Assembly: GCA_951230915.1 (NCBI GenBank)
Contig: OX579637.1
Coordinates: forward strand, 7,006,001-7,070,000
DNA length: 64,000 nt
Direction: 5' to 3'
From: Antitrichia curtipendula
Lineage: Eukaryota > Streptophyta > Bryopsida > Hypnales > Leucodontaceae
In this document: one piece after another, positions 51,030 through 63,104 of the stretch
Numbering within the stretch: position 1 is the first letter of the stretch
Layout: every line of letters begins with the position of its first letter
The notes under the pieces: generated by a model
Database searches by the model: none
Told to the model about the DNA's origin: nothing
What the model saw: only the letters and a program-made list of their open reading frames with translations
Position numbers and translations under genes: made by a program

Positions 51030-51053
51030 TTCAAATACTCTTAAGTATTTGAA
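51030..51053. other. Stem-loop with altered loop and 10-bp stem
   Basis: Here the first stem-loop has stem TTCAAATACT and AGTATTTGAA (10 bp rather than 8) around loop CTTA (51040-51043) in place of TGAG. CTTA is one transition away from CTCA, the reverse complement of TGAG. This is the longest perfect stem of this class that I noticed. Confidence 0.8.
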
Positions 51054-54000
51054 ACTTGTACAACTTTGTTGAAGTTGCTTGCCAAATGAAATTCTATGGC
51101 ATTTGGTAAAAGGCCATTAAAGTACAACCCGAATTTATTCCAAATTCATTTAAGCCACGTGGGGATGGATGAAAATGATGCGCAACTTAAATATTTCCAT
51201 GGATTCAAATACTTGAGAGTATTTGCAAGTTCTACAACCTTGTTGAAGTCGCTTTCAAAATGGAAGTCTATGAGATTTGACGTAGGGAGCCATAAAAGTA
51301 CAGGCCCAATTCATTCTAAATTCTTTTAATTCACGTGAGGATGGACGAAAGTGATGCGCAACTTAAATATTTCCATGGATTCAAATACTTGAGAGTATTT
51401 GCAACTTCAACAACCTTGTTGTAGTCGCTCTCAAAATGGAATTCTATGACATTTGATAAAAAGCCATTAAAATAGAAGCCCACTTTGTTCCAAATTCTTT
51501 TAATTCACGTGGGGATGGATGAAAATGATGGGCAACTTAAATATTTCCATGAATTCAAATACTTGAGAGTATTTGCAACTTCTACGACTTTATTGAGGTC
51601 GCTTTTAAAATGGAGTTCTATGAAATTTGACGTACGGAGCCATTAAAGAACAAGCCCAGTTTATTCCGAATTCTTTTAATTCCGGTGGGGATGGATGAAA
51701 ATGATGCCCAACATAAATATTTCCATGGATTCATATATTTAAGAATATTTGCAACTTCTACAACCTTGTTGAAGTCGCTTTCAAAATGGAATTCTATGAC
51801 ATTTGGTAAAAAGTCATTAAAGTACAAGCCCACTTTGTTCCAAATTATTTTATTCATGTGGGAATGGATGAAAATGAAGCGCAACTTAAATATTTCGATG
51901 GATTCAAATACTTGAGAGTATTTGCAACTTCTACGACTTTGTTGAAGTCGCTTTTAAAATGGAGTTCTATGAGATTTGACCTAGGGAGCCTTTAAAGTAC
52001 AGGCCTAGTTTATTCCAAGTTCATTGAAGTCACGTGGGGATGGATGAAAATGATGCATAACTTAAATCTTTCCATGGATTCAAATACTGGAGAGTATTTA
52101 AAACATCTACAACCTTGTTGTAGTCGCTTTCAAAATGAAATTCTATGAGACTTGGTATTGGGAGCCATAAAAGTACAGGACCAATTCATTCTAAATTCTT
52201 TTAATTCACGTGACGATGGACGAAAGTGATGCGCAACTTAAATATTTCCATGGATTCAAATTCTTGAGAGTATTTGCAACTTCCTCAACCTCGGTGAAGT
52301 CGCTTTCAAAATGGACCTACTACATTTTGCGAAAGGAGCCATTAAAGTACAGGCCCAATTTATTCCAAACTCTTTTAATTCACATGGAGATGGATGAAAG
52401 TGATGCGCAATTTAAATATTTTTATGGATTCAAATACTTCAGAGTATTTGCTACTTCTACAACCTTGTTGAAGTCGCTTTCAGAATGGAATTCTATGATA
52501 TTTGGTATTGGAAGCCATAAAAGTACATACCCAATTCATTCTAAATTCTTTTAATTCGCGTGAGGATGGACGAAAGTGATGCGCTACTTAAATATTTCCA
52601 TGGATTCAAATTCTTGAGAGTATTTGCAACTTCTACAACCTTGTTGAAGTCGCTTTCAAAATTGAACTCTACCACATTTGGCTTAAGGAGCCATTAAAGT
52701 ACAGGCCCAATTTATTCTAAATTCTCTTAATTCACGCGGGGATGGATGAAAATGATGCGCAACTTAAATATTTCCATGGATTCAAATACTTGAAAGTATT
52801 TGCAACCTCTACGACATTGTTGAAGTCGCTTTTAAAATAGAGTTTTATGACATTTGACGTAGGGAGCCATTAAAGTATAGGCCCAATTTATTCCAAATTC
52901 TTTTAATTCAGGTGGAGATAGATGAAATTGATGCCCAACTTAAGTATTTCCATGGATTCATATATTTGAGAATATTTGCAATTTCTACAACCTTGTTGAA
53001 GTCGCTTTCAAAATGGAATTCTATGACATCTGACGTAGGGAGCCATTAAAGTGGAGGCCCAGTTTATTCCAAATTCTTTTAATTCAGGTGAAGATGGATG
53101 AAAATGGTGCCCAACTTAAATCATTAAGTAGATTCATATATTTTAGAATATTTGGAACTTCTACAACCTTGCTGAAGTCGCTTTTAGAATGGAGTTCTAT
53201 GACATTTGACGTAGGGAGCCATTAAAGTATAGGCCCAGTTTATTCCAAATTCTTTTAATTCAGGTGGGGATGCATGAAAATGATGTGCAACTTAAATATT
53301 TCCATGGATTCAAATACCTGAGAGCATTTGCAACTTCTACAATCTTGTTGAAGTCGCTTTCAAAATGGAATTCTATGAGATTTGGTATTGGGAGCCATAA
53401 AAGTACAGGCCCAGTTTATTCCAAATTCTTTTAATTCAGGTGGAGATGGATGAAATTGATGCCCAACTTAAATATTTCCATGGATTCATATACTTGAGAA
53501 TATTTGCAACTTCTACAACCTTGTTGAAGTCGCTTTCAAAATGGAACTCTACTACATTTGGCGTGAGGAGCCATTAAAGTACAGGCCCAATTTATTCCAA
53601 ATTCTTTTAATTCATGTCGGGATGGATGAAAATGATGCGCAACTTAAATGTTTTTATGGATTCAAATACTTGAGAATATTTGCAACTTCTACAACCTTGT
53701 TGAAGTCGCTTTTAAAATGGAGTTCTATGAGATTTGACGTAGGGAGCCATTAAAGTACAAGTCCAGTTTATTCTAAATTCTTTTAATTCAGGTGGAGATG
53801 GATTAAATTGATGCCCAACTTAAATCTTTCCATGGATTCAAATACTTGAGAGTATTTGCAACTTCTACGACTTTGTTGAAGTCGCTTTTAAAATGGAGTT
53901 CTATGACATTTGACGTAGGGAGCCATTAAAGTACAGGCCCAGTTTATTCAAAATTCTTTCAATTCAGGTGGAGATGGATGAAAATGATGCCCAACTTAAA

Positions 54001-57000
54001 TCTTTCCATGGATTCAAATACTTGAGGGTAATTGCAACTTCTACAACCTTGTTGAATTCGCTTTTAAAATGGAACTCTATGAGATTTGACGTTGGGAGCC
54101 ATTAAAGTACAAGCCCAGTTTATTCCAAATTCTTTTAATTCACGTGGAGATGGATGAAAATAATGCCCAACTTAAACCTTTCCACGAATTCATATATTTG
54201 AGCGTATTTGCAACTTCTACAACCTTGTTGAAGTCGCTTTTAGAATGGAGTTCTATGACATTTGACGTAGGGAGCCATTAAAGTACAGGCCCAGTTTATT
54301 CCAAATTCTTTTAATTCAGGTGGAGATGGATGAAAATGATGCCCAACTTAAATCTTTCCATGAATTCATATATTTGAGAATATTTGCAACTTCTACAATC
54401 TTGTTGATGTCGCTTTGAGAATGGAGTTCTATGACATTTGACGTAGGGAGCCATTAAAGTACAGGCCCAGTTTATTCCAAATTCTTTTAATTCAGGTGGA
54501 GATGGATGAAAATGGTGCCCAACTTAAATCTTTCCATGGATTCATATATTTGAGAATACTTGCAACTTCTGCAACCTTTGTTGATGTCGCTTTTAGAATG
54601 GAGTTCTATGACTTTTGACGTAGGGAGCCATTAAAGTATAGGCCCAGTTTATTCCAAATTCTTTTAATTCAGGTGGAGATGGATGAAAATGATGCCCAAC
54701 TTAAATCTTTCCATGGATTCAAATACTTGAGAGTATTTGCAACTTTTACGACTTTGTTGAAGTCGGTTTTAAAATAGAGTTCTATGACATTTGACTCAGG
54801 GAGCCATTAAAGTACAGGCCCAGTTTATTCCAAATTCTTTTAATTCAGGTGGAGATGGATGAAAATGATGCCCAACTTAAATCTTTCCATGGATTCAAAT
54901 ACATGAGAGTATTTGCAACTTTTACGACTTTGTTGAAGTCGGTTTTAAAATAGAGTTCTATGACATTTGACTCAGGGAGCCATTAAAGTACAGGCCCAGT
55001 TTATTCCAAATTCTTTTAATTCAGGTGGAGATGGATGAAAATGATGCCCAACTTAAATCTTTCCATGGATTCATATATTTGAGAATATTTGCAACTTCTA
55101 CAACCTTGTTGAAGTCGCTTTTAGAATGGAATTCTATGACATTTGACGTAGGGAGCCATTAAAGTACAGGCCCAATTTATTCCAAATTCTTTCAATTCAG
55201 GTGGAGATGGATGAAAATGATGCCCAACTTAAATCTTTCCATGGATTCATATATTTGAGAGTATTTGCAACTTCTACAACCTTGTTGAAGTCGCTTTTAG
55301 AATGGAATTCTATGACATTTGACGTAGGGAGCCATTTAAGTACAAGCCCAGTTTATTCCAAATTGTTTTAATTCACGTGGGGATGGATGAAAGTGATGCG
55401 CAACTTAAATGTTTCCATGAATTCAAATACTTGAGAGTATTTGCAACCTCTACGACTTTATTGAAGTCACTTTTAAAATGGAATTCTATGACATTTGACG
55501 TAGGGAGCCATTAAAGTACAAGCCCAATCTATTCCAAATTTTTTTAGTTCATGTGGGGATGGATAAAAGTGATGCGCAACTTAAATATTTCCATGGATTC
55601 AAATACTTGACAGTATTTGTAAATTCTACAACCTTGTTAATGTCGCTTTCAAAATGGAACTCTCGTGCATTTGGCGTAAGGAGCCATTAAAGTACAGGCC
55701 CAGTTTATTCCAAATTCTTTTAATTCACATGGGGATGGATGAAATTGATGCGCAATTTAAATAATTTTATGGATTCAAATACTTGAGAGTAATTGCAACT
55801 TCTACAACCTTGCTGAAGTCGCTTTCAAAATGGAACTCTACGAGATTTGATGTTGGGAGCCATTAAAGTACAGGCCCAGTTTATTCCAAATTCTATTAAT
55901 TCAGGTGGAGATGGATGAAAATGATGCCCAACTTAAATATTTCCATGGATTCATATATTTGAGAGTATTTGCAACTTCTACAACTTTGTTGAAGTCGCTT
56001 TCAAAATGGAACTCTATGAGATTTGACGTAGAGAGCCATTAAAGTACAAGCCCAGTTTATTCCAAATTGTTTTAATTCACGTGGGGATGGATGAAAGTGA
56101 TGCGCAACTTAAATATTTCCATGGATTCAAATACTTGACAGTACTTGCAACTTCTTCAACCTTGTTGATGTCGCTTTCAAAATGGAACTCTACTACATTT
56201 GGCGTAAGGAGCCATTAAAGTACAGGCCCAATTTATTCTGAATTCTTTTAATTCACGTGGGCATGGATGAAAGTGATGCGCAATTTAAATATTTTTATGG
56301 ATTCAAATTCTTGAGAGTATTTGGAAATTCTACAACCTTGTTGAAGTCACTTTCAAAATGGAACTCTATGAGATTTGACGTAGGGAGCCATTTAAGTACA
56401 AGCCCAGTTTATTCCAAATTGTTTTAATTCACGTGGGGATGGATGAAAGTGATGCGCAACTTAAATGTTTCCATGGATTCAAATACTTGAGAGTATTTGC
56501 AACCTCTACGACTTTGTTGAAGTCACTTTTATAATGGAATTCTATGACATTTGACGTAGGGAGCCATTAAAGTACAGGCCTAATTTATTCCAAATTCTTT
56601 TAATTCACGTGGAGATGTATCCTAATGATGCCCCACTTAAATATTTCTATGGATTCAAACACTTGAGAGTATTTGCACCTTCTACGACGTTGTTGAACTG
56701 GCTTTCAAAATGGAACTCTATGAGATTTGACGTTGGGAGCCATTAAAGTACAAGCCCACTTTGTTCCAAATTATTTTAATTCATGTGGGGATGGATGAAA
56801 ATGATGCCCAACTTAAACATTTCCATGCATTCATATATTTGAGAATATTTGCAACTTCTACAACCTTGTTGAAGTCGCTTTTAAAATGGAATTTTATGAC
56901 ATTTGGTAAAAAGTCATTAAAATACAAGCCCACTTTGTTCCAAATTATTTTAATTCAGGTGGAGATGGATGAAAATGATGCGCAACTTAAGTATTCCCAT

Positions 57001-57005
57001 GGATT

Positions 57006-57025
57006 CAAATACTCTCAAGTATTTG
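57006..57025. other. Stem-loop with exactly inverted loop
   Basis: The stem arms CAAATACT and AGTATTTG are unchanged, but the loop at 57014-57017 is CTCA, the exact reverse complement of the usual TGAG. All four loop bases differ while all 16 stem bases are kept. One inversion across the hairpin explains this better than four substitutions. Confidence 0.85.
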
Positions 57026-57430
57026 CAACCTCTACAACTTTGTTGAATTCGCTTTTAAAATGGAGTTCTATGACATTTGACGTAGAGAGCCATTAAAGTA
57101 CAAGCCCACTTTGTTCCAAATTATTTTAATTCATGTGGGGATGGATGAAAGTGATGCGCAACTTAAGTATTTCCATGAATTCAAATACTTGAGAGTATTT
57201 GCAAGTTCTTCAACCTTGCTGATGTCGCTTTCAAAATGGAACTCTACTAAATTTGACGTAAGGAGCCATTAAAGTACAGGCCCAATTTATTCTGAATTCT
57301 TTTAATTCACGTGAGGATGGATGAAAGTGATGCGCAACTTAAATATTTCCATGGATTCAAATACTTGAGAGTATTTGCAAGTTCTTCAACGTTGTTGAAG
57401 TCGCTCTCAAAATGGAATTCTATGACATTT

Positions 57431-57778
57431 GATAAAAAGCCATTAAAGTAGAAGCCCACTTTGTTCCAAATTGTTTTAATTCACGTGGGGATGGATGAAA
57501 GTGATGCCCAGCTTAAATATTTCAATGGATTCAAATACTTGACAATATTTGCAACTTCTACAACTTTGTTGAAGTCGCTCTCAAAATGGAATTCTATGAC
57601 ATTTGATAAAAAGCCATTAAAGTAGAAGCCCACTTTGTTCCAAATTGTTTTAATTCACGTGGGGATGGATGAAAGTGATGCCCAGCTTAAATATTTCCAT
57701 GGATTCAAATACTTGAGAGTATTTGCAACTTCTACAACTTTGTTGAAGCCGCTTTTAAAATAGAGTTCTATGACATTT
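57431..57778. repeat. Tandem pair of 174-bp monomers
   Basis: GATAAAAAGCC at 57431 and 57605 is 174 bp apart, and the next matching point (GACGCAGGG) is at 57779, again 174 bp on. Both carry AAGTAGAAGCCCAC and GATGCCCAGC. The 2-bp loss lies where GACGTAGGGAGCC (13 bp) becomes GATAAAAAGCC (11 bp). This shows a length subfamily that amplifies as a unit. Confidence 0.85.
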
Positions 57779-57980
57779 GACGCAGGGAGCCATTAAAGTA
57801 CAGGCCCAATTTATTCCAAATTCTTTTAATTCAGGTGGAGATGAATAAAAATGATGCGCAACTTATATATTTTCATGAATTTAAATACTTGAGAGTATTT
57901 ACAACTTCTACAACCTTGTTGAAGTCGCTTTCAAAATGGAATTCTATGAGATTTGACGTAGGGAGCCATTAAAGTACAAG

Positions 57981-58682
57981 CCGAGTTTATTCCAAATTCT
58001 TTTAATTCAAGTGGAGATGCATGAAAATGATGCGTAACTTAAATATTTTTATGAATTCAAATACTTGAGAGTATTTGTAACTTCTACAACCTTGTTGAAG
58101 GCGCTTTTAAAATGGAGTTCTATGGCTTTTGATGTAGGGAGTCATTAAAGTACAGGCCCAATTTATTCCAAATTCTTTTAATTCAGGTGGAGACAGATTA
58201 AAATGATGCGCAACTTAAATATTTCCATGAATTCGAATACTTGAGAGTATTTGCAACTTCTACAACCTTGTTGAAGTCGGCTTCAAAATGGAGCTCTACT
58301 ACATTTGGCTTATGGAGCCATTAAAGTACAGGCCCAATTTACACCAAATTGTTTTAATTCACGTGGGGATGGATGAAAATGATGCGCAACTTAAATATTT
58401 TCATGAATTTAAATACTTGAGAGTATTTACAACATCTACAACCTTGTTGAAGTCCCATTCAAAACAGAATTCTATGAGATTTGACGTAGGGAGCCATTAA
58501 AGTACAAGCCGAGTTTATTCCAAATTCTTTTAATTCAGGTGGAGATGCATGAAAATGATGCGTAACTTAAATATTTTTATGAATTCAAATACTTGAGAGT
58601 ATTTGCAACTTCGACAACCTTGTTGAAGGCGCTTTTAAAATGGAGTTCTATGGCCTTTGATGTAGGGAGTCATTAGAGTACA
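57981..58682. repeat. 528-bp-offset (3-monomer) duplication
   Basis: CCGAGTTTATTCC at 57981 recurs at 58509, followed in both by GGAGATGCATG, GCGTAACTTAAATATTTTT and GGCGCTTTTAAAATGG with a GGCTTTTGATG or GGCCTTTGATG end. Matching parts are about 170 bp long in each copy. Confidence 0.7.
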
Positions 58683-59459
58683 GGCCCAATTTATTCCAAA
58701 TTCTTTTAATTCAGGCGGAGATGGATGAAAATGATGCGTTACTTAAATACTTCCATGAATTCAAATACTTGAGAGTATTTGCAACTTCTGCAACCTTGTT
58801 GAAGTCGCTTTCATAATGGAATGCTATGAGATTTGACGTAGGGAGTCATTAAAGTACAAGCCCAGTTTATTCCAAATTGTTTTAATTCACGTGGGGATGG
58901 ATGAAAGTGATGCGCAACTTAAATGTTTCCATGGATTCAAATACTTGAGAGTATTTGCAACCTCTACGACTCTGTAAAAGTCGCTTTTAAAATAGGGTTC
59001 TATGACATTTGACGTAGGGAGCCATTAAAGTACAGGCCCACTTTGTTCCAAATTGTCTTAATTCACGTGGGGATGGATGAAAGTGATGCCCAGCTTAAAT
59101 AATTCCATGGATTCAAATACTTGAAAGTATTTACAACTTCTACAACCTTGTTGAAGTCGCTTTCAAAATGGAATTCTATGAGATTTGACGTAGGGAGCCA
59201 TTAAAGTACAAGCCGAGTTTATTCCAAATTCTATTAATTCAGGTGGAGATGGATGAAAATGATGCGTAACTTAAATATTTCCATGGATTCAAATACTACA
59301 GAGTATTTGCAACTTCTACAACTTTGTTGAAGTCGCTTTTAAAATAGAGTTCTATGACATTTGATGTAGGGAGCCATTATAGTACAGGCCCAATTTAATC
59401 CAAATTCTTTTAATTCAGGTGGAGATGGATGAAAATGATGCGCAACTTAAATACTTCGT

Positions 59460-60410
59460 TGAATTCAAATACTTGAGAGTATTTACAACTTCTACAGCCT
59501 TGTTGAAGTCGCTTTCAAAATGGAATTCTATGAGATTTGACGTAGGGAGCCAGTAAAGTACAAGCCGAGTTTATTCCAAATTGTTTTAATTCACGTGGGG
59601 ATGGATGAAAATGATGCATAACTTAAATCTTTCCATGGATTCAAATACTTGAGAGTATTTACAACTTCTACAACCTTGTTGTAGTCGCTTTCAAAATGCA
59701 ATTCTATGAGATTTGGTATTGGCAGCCATAAAAGTACAGACCCACTTCATTCTAAATTCTTTTAATTCACCTGAGGATGGACGTAAATGATGCGCAACTT
59801 AAGTATTTCCATAGATTCAAATTCTTGAGAGTATTTGCAACTTCTACAACTTTGTTGAAGTCGCTTTTAAAATAGAGTTCTATGACATTTGACGTAGGGA
59901 GCCATTAAAGTACAGGCCCAATTTATTCCGAATTCTTTTAATTCAGGTGGAGATGGATGAAAATGATGCCCAACTTAAATCTTTCCATGGATTCAAATAC
60001 TTGAGAGTATTTACAACTTCTACAACCTTGTTGAAGTCGCTTTCAAAATGGAATTCTATGAGATTTGACGTAGGGAGCCAGTAAAGTACAAGCCGAGTTT
60101 ATTCCAAATTCTTTTAATTCACGTGGGGATGGATGAAAATGATGCATAACTTGAATCTTTCCATGGATTCAAATACTTGAGAGTATTTACAACTTCTACA
60201 ACCTTGTTGTAGTCGCTTTCAAAATGCAATTCTATGAGATTTGGTATTGGGAGCCATAAAAGTACAGACCCACTTCATTCTAAATTCTTTTAATTCACCT
60301 GAGGATGGACGTAAATGATGCGCAACTTAAGTATTTCCATAGATTCAAATACTTGAGAGTATTTGCAACTTCTACAACTTTGTTGAAGTCGCTTTTAAAA
60401 TAGAGTTCTA
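59460..60410. repeat. 528-bp-offset (3-monomer) duplication
   Basis: GAGCCAGTAAAG at 59547 recurs at 60075. Both are followed by GATGCATAACTT, AATGCAATTCTATG, TTTGGTATTGG, CAGACCCACTTC, ACCTGAGGATGGACG and CCATAGATTC. Small differences include GGCAGCC against GGGAGCC. The related GAGCCAGTAAAG form appears again near 62362. Confidence 0.78.
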
Positions 60411-60739
60411 TGACATTTGACGTAGGGAGCCATTAAAGTACAGGCCCAATTTATTCCAAATTCTTTTAATTCAGGTGGAGATGGATGGAAATGATGCGCA
60501 ACTTAAATATTTCCATGAAATCGAATACGTGAGAGTATTTGCAACTTCTACAACCTTGTTGAGGTCGCTTTCAAAATGGAATTCTATGACATTTGGTAAA
60601 AAGCCATTAAAGTACAAGCCCACTTTGTTCCAAATTGTTTTAATTCACGTGGGGATGGATGAAAGTGATGCCCAGCTTAAATATTTCCATGGATTCAAAT
60701 ACTTGAGAGTATTTGCAACTTCTACAAGCTTGTTGAAGT

Positions 60740-61263
60740 CGGTTTCAGAATGGAGCTCTACTACATTTGGCTTAAGGAGCCATTAAAGTACAGGCCCAAT
60801 TTATATTAAATTCTTTTAATTCACGTGGGGATGGATGAAAATGAAACGCAACTTAAATCTTTCCATGGATTCAAATACTTGAGAGTATTTGCAGCTTCTA
60901 CAACCTTGTTGAAGTCGCTTTCAAAATGGAATTCTGTGAGATTTGACGTAGGGAGCCATTAAAGTACAAGCCCACTTTGTTCTAAATTGTTTTAATTCAC
61001 GTGGGGATGGATGAAAGTGATGCGCAACCTAAATATTTCCATGAATTCAAATACTTGAGAGTATTTACAACTTCTACAACCTTGTTGAAGTCAGTTTTAG
61101 AATGGAGCTCTACTACATTTGGCTTAAGAAGCCATTAAAGTACAGGCCCAATTTATATTAAATTCTTTAAATTCACGTGGGGATGGATAAAAATGAAACG
61201 CAACTTAAATCTTTCCATGGATTCAAATACTTGAGAGTATTTGCAGCTTCTACAACCTTGTTG
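60740..61263. repeat. 352-bp-offset (dimer) duplication
   Basis: TGGAGCTCTACTAC at 60751 recurs at 61103. Both continue with TTTATATTAAATTC, GAAACGCAACTTAAATC and TTGCAGCTTCTAC. One of several places where a two-monomer unit has duplicated in the old flank. Confidence 0.75.
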
Positions 61264-63104
61264 AATTCGCTTTCAAAATGGAATTCTATGAGATTTGACG
61301 TAGGGAGCCATTAAAGTACAAGCCGAGTTTATTCCAAATTGTTTTAATTCACGTGGGGATGGATGAAAGTAATGTGCAACTTAAATATTTCCATGGATTC
61401 AAATACTTGAGAGTATTTGCAACTTCTACAACCTTGTTGAAGTCAGTTTTAGAATGGAGCTCTACTACATTTGGCTTAAGGAGCCATTAAAGTACAGGCC
61501 CAATTTATACCAAATTATTTTATTTCACGTGGGGATGGATGAAAGTGATGCGCAACCTAAATATTTCCATGAATTCATATACTTGAGAGTATTTACAACT
61601 TCTACAACCTTGTTGAAGTCGCTTTCAAAATGGAATTCTATGAGATTTGACGTAGGGAGCTATTAAAGTACAAGCCGATTTTATTCCAAATTGTTTTAAT
61701 TCACGTGGGGATGGATGAAAATGATGCATAACTTAAATCTTTCCATGGATTCAAATACTTGAGAGTGTTTGCAACTTCTACAACCTTGTTGTAGTCGCTT
61801 TCAAAATGCAATTCTATGAGATTGGGTATTGGGAGCCATAAAAGTACAGGCCCACTTCATTCTAAATTATTTTAATTCACGTGAGGATGGACGTAAATGA
61901 TGCGCAACTTAAGTATTTCCATAGATTCAAATACTTGAGAGTATTTGCAACTTCTACAACTTTGTTGAAGTCGCTTTTAAAATAGAGGTCTATGACATTT
62001 GGCTTAAGGAGCCATTAAAGTACAGGCCCAATTTATACCAAATTCTTTAAATTCACGTGGGGATGGATGAAAGTGCTGCGCAACTTAAATATTTCCATGA
62101 ATTCAAATACTTGAGAGTATTTTCAACTTCTACGAACTTGTTGAAGTCGCTTTCAAAATGGAATTCTGTGAGATTTGACGTAGGGAGCCATTAAAGTACA
62201 ATCCGAGTTTATTCCAAATTGTTTTAATTCACGTGGGGATGGATGAAAATGATGTGCAACTTAAATATTTCCATGGATTCAAATACTTGACAGTATTTAC
62301 AACTTCTACAACCTTGTTGAAGTCGCTTTCAAAATGGAATTCTATGAGATTTGACGTAGGGAGCCAGTAAAGTACAAGCCGAGTTTATTCCAAATTCTTT
62401 TAATTCACGTGGGGATGGATGAAAGTGATGCATAACTTGAATCTTTCCATGGATTCAAATACTTGAGAATATTTGCAACTTCTACAAGCTTGTTGAAGTC
62501 GCTTTCAAAATGAAATTCTATGAGATTTGGTATATGGAGCCATAAAAGTACAGGCCCAATTCATTCTAAATTCTTTTAATTCACGTGGGGATGAATAAAA
62601 GTGATGCGCAACTTAAATATTTCCATGGATTCAAATACTTGAGAGTATTTGCAACTTCTTCAACCTTGTAGAAGTCGCTTTCAAAATGGAACTCTAGTAC
62701 ATTTGGCGTAAGGAGCCATTAAGGTACATGCCCAATTTATTCTAAATTCTTTTAATTCACGTGGCGATGGATGAAAATGATGCGTTACTAAAATATTTCC
62801 ATAAATTCAAATACTTGAGAATATTTGCAACTTCTACAACCTTGTTGAAGTTGCTTTCAAAATGAAATTCTATGAGATTTGGTATTAGGAGCCATAAAAG
62901 TATAGGCCCAATTCATTATAAATTCTTTTAATTCACGTGGGGATGGATGAAAATGATGCGCAACTTAAATATTTCCATGAATTCAAATACTTGAAAATAT
63001 TTGCAACTTCTATGACTTTGTTGAAGTTGCTTTTAAAATGGAGTTCTATGACATTTGACATAGGGAGCCATTAAAGTACAGGCCCAATTTATTCCAAATT
63101 CTTT

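Larger units (their letters stand above)
50386..57388. repeat. Divergent satellite zone, part 3
   Basis: Dominated at about 53-56 kb by TATGACATTTGACGTAGG, AGGCCCAGTTTATTCC, CAGGTGGAGATGG and GATTCATATATTTGAG monomers, with TTTGACTCAGGGAGCC monomers duplicated 176 bp apart at about 54741 and 54917. Forms with 174 bp occur near 51105, 51451, 51804 and 56910. Two monomers carry an inverted stem-loop centre (51040 and 57014). Other oddities are GTATCCTAATG near 56618 and GGACCTACTACATTTTGC near 52314. No gene is seen. Confidence 0.83.

Noticed and set aside
49242..51884. Reverse-strand open reading frames at 49242-49430 and 51618-51884
   Set aside because: They are the antisense of ordinary monomers; both contain the same translated repeat and arise from chance loss of stops.
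40278..61666. Open reading frames of 62-120 codons in the divergent zone
   Set aside because: Same satellite frames, longer where the 174-bp subtype (GGTAAAAAGCC) or lost stops join two monomers. No start context, domain or codon pattern beyond the repeat.
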